A stretch of DNA of 64,000 bases, from contig NZ_JADBHF010000001.1 in the NCBI RefSeq assembly GCF_017808105.1, positions 310,001-374,000 on the forward strand, given 5' to 3'. The translations under genes were made by a program, and so were the position numbers. The notes beneath the pieces were generated by a model that was not told the origin of the DNA, did not search any database, and worked only from the letters and a program-made list of their open reading frames with translations. The DNA is from Brevibacterium renqingii. GTDB lineage: Bacteria; Actinomycetota; Actinomycetes; Actinomycetales; Brevibacteriaceae. Positions 59,644 through 64,000 of the stretch are shown here, piece by piece (the first letter of the stretch is position 1; each line of letters opens with the position of its first letter).

Positions 59644-60768
59644 TCACTGCCCGGGCAGAATCTCCACCGAATCGGTGCGGAAGCGCTCGAGCTTCGCCGG
59701 GTCGATCGAGACGCCGAAGCCGACGCCGGTGGGGACATCGACCTTGCCGTCGCGCATGACGATCTCCTCGGTGATGTCCTCGTGGAAGAAGCGGTTCGAC
59801 CCGGAGATGTCGCCGGGCAGGGTGAAGCCCGGCAATGAGGCCAGGGCCGCATTCGCCGCACGTCCCAGACCGGTTTCGACCATGCCCCCGTGCCACACGG
59901 CGACACCGTGGGCGGCTGCGAGATCATGGATCTTCTTCGCTTCAATGAACCCGCCCACGCGTCCGGGTTTGATGTTGATTACCGAGGTGGCTCCCAGCAT
60001 GATCGCGTCGGCAGCCGCCTCGGCGGAGACGATCGACTCGTCCAGGCACATCGGGGTGTCCATGAGCTTCGCGAGCTCCGCGTGCTGCCGGATATCGGCC
60101 TCGCCGAGGGGCTGTTCGATGAGCAGCAGACCGTACTCGTCGAGACGGCGCAGATGGGCGGCATCGACGAGGGTGTAAGCGGCGTTCGCATCGACCTGGA
60201 ACCCGAAGTCGTCACCGAAGGCCTTGCGCACCGCAGCAACCGGCGCGATGTCCTTGCCGGGCTTGATCTTGAGCTTGATCCGGGCGTAGCCCTCCTCGAG
60301 GTAACCGCCGATGACCCGGACGGTCTCCTCGACGGAGTCCTGGATGCCCACCGAGACGCCTGAGGGCACAGAGTCGACGACTCCGCCGAGGTAGTCCTTG
60401 AAGGACTGGCCGTGCAGTTTGAGCTGAGCTTCGATCACCGCCATCTCCAGAGCCGACTTCGCCATCGGATGGCCGATGACATGGCGCAGGTGCCAACCGA
60501 CGGTCTCAGCGGTCAGGTCCTCGACATCGAAGAGCAGCGGAGCCAGCCAGCGTCGGGTGACGTCGATGCCGGAGGCGACGTATTCGGAGGAGTAGAGCGG
60601 GGAGATCATCGCCACGGACTCTCCCCAGCCGGTGATCTCACCCTGCGGGGTGTCGAAGACCGCCTCGACGAGGTAGCAGTCCTTCTCCGTCTCCCGCATG
60701 AACGAGGTCTCGAACGGGGTGACTAGCGGAATCGAGACCTGGTGGAGGGTGACCGATCTGAGTTTCAT
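59644..60768 (-). CDS. menC: o-Succinylbenzoate synthase-like enolase-superfamily enzyme (MenC / N-acylamino-acid racemase)
   Basis: 374 residues from ATG 60768. Catalytic residues of the muconate-lactonising subgroup are visible: the K-x-K pair in IKLKIKPGKD, metal ligands in FQVDANAAY (Asp), LLIEQPLGE (Glu) and MCLDESIVS (Asp), and the second lysine in VINIKPGRVGG. GGMVETGLGRAANAALASLPGFTLPGD is typical of the MenC type 2/NAAAR group. It could make o-succinylbenzoate for menaquinone or racemise N-acyl amino acids. No other men gene is nearby, and an M20 peptidase two genes away makes a racemase role possible. Confidence 0.85.
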   Translation of the reverse strand: MKLRSVTLHQVSIPLVTPFETSFMRETEKDCYLVEAVFDTPQGEITGWGESVAMISPLYSSEYVASGIDVTRRWLAPLLFDVEDLTAETVGWHLRHVIGHPMAKSALEMAVIEAQLKLHGQSFKDYLGGVVDSVPSGVSVGIQDSVEETVRVIGGYLEEGYARIKLKIKPGKDIAPVAAVRKAFGDDFGFQVDANAAYTLVDAAHLRRLDEYGLLLIEQPLGEADIRQHAELAKLMDTPMCLDESIVSAEAAADAIMLGATSVINIKPGRVGGFIEAKKIHDLAAAHGVAVWHGGMVETGLGRAANAALASLPGFTLPGDISGSNRFFHEDITEEIVMRDGKVDVPTGVGFGVSIDPAKLERFRTDSVEILPGQ

Positions 60769-60898
60769 ATGCCTGGCTCCTGCTTCGCAACGTGGCGGAT
60801 GATTCGTCGCCCTCAAGCTTAGGCCAGCACTCTGGAGCGGCGGCGCAGCCGTTGATAGTGTGAACAGAAGTCGTCCTGTCGGCAAGGGGGCCTTCGTC

Positions 60899-61879
60899 AT
60901 GAATGACTACCTGCGAACTCGCAAGGCGCGCAGACAGTCCTGGTTCGGTCTCAAGCTTCCGGTCAAGACCGCGCTTGCCCAGCCTTTCCTCCACCCAGTG
61001 CTGCGGACGATCGCGCCCCGTGTGAGAGGACTGAGGATCGGCCGCCTGCCCGCGCCGATCGAACTGAGCGAGGTCCGCGGCCGAGCCGGCGGCGCCGAAT
61101 TCTTCCTCGTCGAACCGTTCCGCTGCGAGATCGCCAAGGAGTTCTACTGGGGACGAGGTCGGCGCACCGAGCCCGAAGATGCCTTCGCCCTCGAGCTCAT
61201 GGTCGACCTCAGCTCCGACGCCGAGGTGTTCCTCGACATCGGCGCCTACACGGGAGTATTCACCATGGCCGTCCTCGCAGCGAATCCGCGAACGCGGGCG
61301 CATGCCTTCGAAATCCCCGCCGTGGTCGCCGGCATGGAGAAGAACATCGCCCGCAACGGGTTCACCGAGCGCGTCACCGTCCATCCCACCGGAGTCGGCA
61401 GCCCCGAGACCTGGATGAGGGTGCCTCTCGGCCACGGGGGATCGGCTCTGCCCTCGTTCTACTCCGCTGATATGGACTTCGACTCCGACGCCGAGGTGCG
61501 TTTCACCTCACTCGACAGCCTCCTTCCCCAGCTGCTGGAGGAGAGCCCCGTGCTGGCCGAAGGCGCGGACTCCACCGCGACCCGTCCGCGCGTGACAATG
61601 AAGATCGACGTCGAAGGCGGCGAGAACGCCGTCTTCGCCCACGGCCGCGAATTCCTCGCAGCGCTGCGCCCGGACATCCTCTGCGAGGTCCTCGACGACC
61701 GGGCGGAGCCGCGAGAGCTCATGGGCCACCTCGGTGCGCATGGGTACCACTGCTATCTCGTCGGCGAGGATCGGCTGTTCGCTCGCACGACGATCAGACC
61801 CGATCCGCATCTGCGCGACTGGCTGTTCACACTGAAGACTCCAGCGCAGATGCGGGCGGCCGGCTACCCGGTCGAGTGA
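60899..61879 (+). CDS. FkbM-family methyltransferase
   Basis: 326 residues from ATG 60899, which has an AAGGGGG site 10 bases upstream. An in-frame GTG at 60860 is less likely. The SAM-binding motif is VFLDIGAYTGVFTMAVLA, followed by AHAFEIPAVVAGMEKNIARNG, and the family signature MKIDVEGGENAVFAHGREFL is intact. FkbM enzymes O-methylate sugars or polyketides, and the acceptor here is unknown. It is divergent from the MenC-like gene (130-bp gap) and convergent with the M20 peptidase. Confidence 0.88.
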   Translation: MNDYLRTRKARRQSWFGLKLPVKTALAQPFLHPVLRTIAPRVRGLRIGRLPAPIELSEVRGRAGGAEFFLVEPFRCEIAKEFYWGRGRRTEPEDAFALELMVDLSSDAEVFLDIGAYTGVFTMAVLAANPRTRAHAFEIPAVVAGMEKNIARNGFTERVTVHPTGVGSPETWMRVPLGHGGSALPSFYSADMDFDSDAEVRFTSLDSLLPQLLEESPVLAEGADSTATRPRVTMKIDVEGGENAVFAHGREFLAALRPDILCEVLDDRAEPRELMGHLGAHGYHCYLVGEDRLFARTTIRPDPHLRDWLFTLKTPAQMRAAGYPVE

Positions 61880-61893
61880 GAAGCGCGCCGGCC

Positions 61894-63066
61894 TCAGCCC
61901 TGCAGCTGGTCGGCGATGAGGGCGGCCAGCAGCGCGGTCCGCGGAGCGATCTCGTCGATCACGGCGTGCTCGTGCTCAGCATGCGCACCATCACCGACGG
62001 CACCGAGGCCGTCGAGGGTGGGAATGCCGTCGCCGGCGGTGAAGTTCCCGTCCGAGGCCCCGCCGACGGACACGCCCTGCGGTGTCGGCAGGCCGAGCTC
62101 GCCGGCCAGCGCGGTGGCCCGTCCGAACAGCTCGGCCGACTGCTCGGGTTCGAACGGAGGTCGGTTGATCCCGCCGAGCACCTCGGTCGTCGAGCCCTCC
62201 ACCTGCGGATTCTCCGCTAGGGCACGGATCTGCGCGTCGACGCGTTCGAGTTCGGCGGCAGTGCGCGCCCGGACGTCGACATCGATGCGCGCCTCGGCGG
62301 GCACGGTGTTCGAGGTCGTCCCCGCACTGATCACGGTCGGCACCACCGTGGTGCCGGCTGCGGCATCGGCGAGGTCGGCCACCAGCGGCAGGGTCAGGGC
62401 CAAAGCCATGCCGGCGTTGATTCCCTTCTCCGGTTCGAGTCCGGCGTGCGAGGCCCTGCCCGAGAAGACGAGGACGTAGTTGCTCGTGCCCTTGCGCTCG
62501 AGTTTGAGCGCCCCGCCGGCGCTCGCCTCCATGACGAACACGGCGCTCGCCTCGGCCGCCTCGGCGCGGATGAGTTCGGAGGAGGACAGCGAGCCGATCT
62601 CCTCATCGCCGGTGACGAGGAGCGACAGCCCGTCCAGGGCGTCCTCGCCGAGGTGGTCGCGCAGGATCGCAGTCGCATGCACACTCATGATCGCTCCCGT
62701 GAGCATGTCGAAGCTGCCTGGGCCGCGAAGGATCCCGTCGGCGGTGGAGAAGGGGATGCGCTCGAGCGTCCCGTGCGGCCACACCGTGTCCTGATGGTTG
62801 AGCAGGACGACTCGGGCCGGTCCCGTCCCGAAGCGCAGGCGCACGTGGGCGGTGCCGTCGATCTCGAGCAGTTCCGCATCGGCTCCGAGGCGGTCGCGCA
62901 GCAGGGCGGCGAAGTCTCGTGCCCCGGCGGCCACAGCCGCTTTGTCGCTTGACGGAGTCTCGATCGAGATCACGCGTTCGATGTCGGCGAGGATGGCGGG
63001 AAGGCGCTCGGCGGTCTGTTGCACGAGGTGGGAGGGCTGGAAGACAGCTGGTTCGGTCGAAGTCAT
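61894..63066 (-). CDS. M20-family metallopeptidase (carboxypeptidase G2-like)
   Basis: 390 residues. Zinc ligands and catalytic residues are in LLNHQDTVWPHGT (His), GPGSFDMLTGA (bridging Asp), LVTGDEEIGS (catalytic and metal Glu), FVMEASAGG and HAEHEHAVID (last His). The dimerisation/lid domain spans roughly residues 200-300 (SGRASHAGLEPEKGINAG). It removes C-terminal Glu-type residues or hydrolyses N-acyl amino acids. It has no signal peptide, so it is cytoplasmic. It is divergent from the GCS2 gene, with 125 bp between starts. Confidence 0.93.
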   Translation of the reverse strand: MTSTEPAVFQPSHLVQQTAERLPAILADIERVISIETPSSDKAAVAAGARDFAALLRDRLGADAELLEIDGTAHVRLRFGTGPARVVLLNHQDTVWPHGTLERIPFSTADGILRGPGSFDMLTGAIMSVHATAILRDHLGEDALDGLSLLVTGDEEIGSLSSSELIRAEAAEASAVFVMEASAGGALKLERKGTSNYVLVFSGRASHAGLEPEKGINAGMALALTLPLVADLADAAAGTTVVPTVISAGTTSNTVPAEARIDVDVRARTAAELERVDAQIRALAENPQVEGSTTEVLGGINRPPFEPEQSAELFGRATALAGELGLPTPQGVSVGGASDGNFTAGDGIPTLDGLGAVGDGAHAEHEHAVIDEIAPRTALLAALIADQLQG

Positions 63067-63191
63067 AGTCCTGATTCTACGAAGGCCGGCCTGTGCGGAC
63101 CCGAGCTGTCCGGATAGTGCGACCGCTGGACGGGCGGAGATGACCGCACAGAACCGCGCACAAACCCGGGCGTCTGTGGTTTGCTAGTCCT

Positions 63192-64000
63192 ATGGGTGAG
63201 GCAGTCAGCTCGAAGCGGTACACGCCGGAGGAACGCACACTGTATCGGGAGAAGCTCGCGGAGAACCTCGAGCTCTTCGATACCTACCTCCGTCATGCGG
63301 AATTCAAGTCCGCGGGGACGATCGGGCTCGAACTCGAGCTCAACCTCGTCGATGGCGACAATCAGCCCAGCCTGCGCAACAAGGACGTGCTCGCTCGCCT
63401 CGATGACGATTACCAATCGGAGATCGGCGGTTTCAACCTCGAACTCAACCATCCCGTGCTGCAGGTCGCCGGGCGCGGGCTGAAGACCCTCGAGGCCGGG
63501 GTGGCCCACCGCTTGGAGCGGGTCCAGAAGGCCGCCGAGGCGGACGGTCTCACAGCGGTGTCGATCGGCACTCTGCCGACGCTGACCACTCAGTTCCTCA
63601 CCGATGAGAAGTGGATGACCGAGGAGAACCGCTATGAGGCGCTGAGCAACTCGATCGTCGATGCGCGCGGAGAGTTCGTGCAGATCGAACTCGGCCGGGA
63701 TGAGCGGTACAAGGCGGAGTTCGCCGATATCGCCCCGGAGTCCTCGTGCACGTCGATGCAGCTGCACCTGCAGGTGGCGCCGAACAGGTTCGCCGATGCG
63801 TGGAACGCCTCGCAGGCGATCGCCGGGGCTCAGGTGGCGATGGGGGCGAATTCGCCGCTGTTCGTCGGACGCAGACTGTGGCACGAATCCCGGATCCCGG
63901 TCTTCTCGCAGTCCATCGACACCCGCACTCCGGAGCTGGTCAACCAGGGTGTGCGCCCGCGCGTGTGGTTCGGGGAACGTTGGATCACCAGCGTGTTCGA
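63192..64000 (+). CDS. Glutamate-cysteine-ligase-family (GCS2) protein, 3' end outside window
   Basis: 269 residues are visible from ATG 63192 and the frame is open at base 64000. GTIGLELELNLVDGDNQPSL carries the ATP/metal glutamates of the GCS2 fold, and IGGFNLELNHPVLQVAGRGL, PTLTTQFLTDEKWM and SCTSMQLHLQVAPNRFADAW match the YbdK/EgtA-like branch of gamma-glutamylcysteine ligases. Such enzymes join glutamate to cysteine or other amines. In actinobacteria with mycothiol the role may be in ergothioneine or another gamma-glutamyl compound. No clear ribosome site is seen, so the start is moderately sure. Confidence 0.88.
   Translation, partial: MGEAVSSKRYTPEERTLYREKLAENLELFDTYLRHAEFKSAGTIGLELELNLVDGDNQPSLRNKDVLARLDDDYQSEIGGFNLELNHPVLQVAGRGLKTLEAGVAHRLERVQKAAEADGLTAVSIGTLPTLTTQFLTDEKWMTEENRYEALSNSIVDARGEFVQIELGRDERYKAEFADIAPESSCTSMQLHLQVAPNRFADAWNASQAIAGAQVAMGANSPLFVGRRLWHESRIPVFSQSIDTRTPELVNQGVRPRVWFGERWITSVF

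Overview
The window reads as chromosome of a high-GC Gram-positive actinobacterium. The evidence is strong G/C bias at third codon positions, many GTG starts, 4-bp stop/start overlaps, a CopD-CtaG fusion, a two-domain ferritin-like/VIT protein, LPxTG-type surface proteins, DUF4235 and DUF3817 proteins, and two glycine-betaine binding proteins. Brevibacterium or a close relative is my best guess from gene content, but I could not test it. I see no rRNA, tRNA, CRISPR array, transposase or prophage gene. Both end genes are cut by the window edges.

Layout. 1-886: truncated membrane protein (minus). 1655-2774: zinc-free ribosomal proteins L28, L33 and S14, then an HU protein and a terminator. 2953-5010: CopD-CtaG copper/oxidase-assembly fusion. 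5387-9551: MHS transporter, 3-hydroxybutyrate dehydrogenase, LysR regulator and 3-hydroxyisobutyrate dehydrogenase. 9642-12493: PLP homeostasis protein and an NHLRC2-like thioredoxin/NHL protein. 12723-16333 (minus): sortase-anchored surface protein, degenerate ABC-type ATPase and a membrane-anchored protein. 16591-18311: dCTP deaminase and an unknown protein. 18483-28159: an unbroken, overlapping operon for a Mrp Na+/H+ antiporter (AB fusion, C, D, E, F, G), a two-component system and a lipoprotein. 28237-30252: S9 peptidase.

30403-37755: a complete amino-sugar island. It holds a sugar-porter permease and, divergently, SIS isomerase/deaminase, ROK kinase, PfkB kinase, class II aldolase, DeoR regulator and deacetylase. 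Together they fit N-acetylgalactosamine (or N-acetylglucosamine) uptake without a PTS and breakdown through tagatose phosphates. 37828-39426: a cysteine-less isochorismatase-like protein and a DUF559/VSR-like nuclease-fold protein. 39826-42640: copper-linked operon (membrane protein, PCu(A)C chaperone, Tat-exported DyP peroxidase). 42698-43231: Ogt. 43303-47835: glycine-betaine/proline ABC transporter with two binding proteins. 48163-49878: hydrolase and aroD. 50028-52642: nuclease remnant, DUF4235 protein, PabC-like aminotransferase and ferritin-VIT protein. 53053-59572: LPRTG-anchored M28 aminopeptidase, SDR, DUF3817 protein, flotillin and CDF metal exporter. 59644-64000: MenC-like enzyme, FkbM methyltransferase, M20 peptidase and truncated GCS2 ligase.

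The most interesting signal is non-coding. Three imperfect palindromes, each exactly 69 bp, share TTTGTGGTCAC/GTGACCACAAA ends and show compensatory base changes in the stem. Two of them flank the DUF559 nuclease-fold gene. A decayed C-terminus of the same protein family lies at 50028-50147, beside an unrelated palindromic/tandem repeat. This suggests a nuclease-linked palindromic-repeat element, formally similar to REP/RAYT systems. It is a hypothesis, not a demonstrated system.
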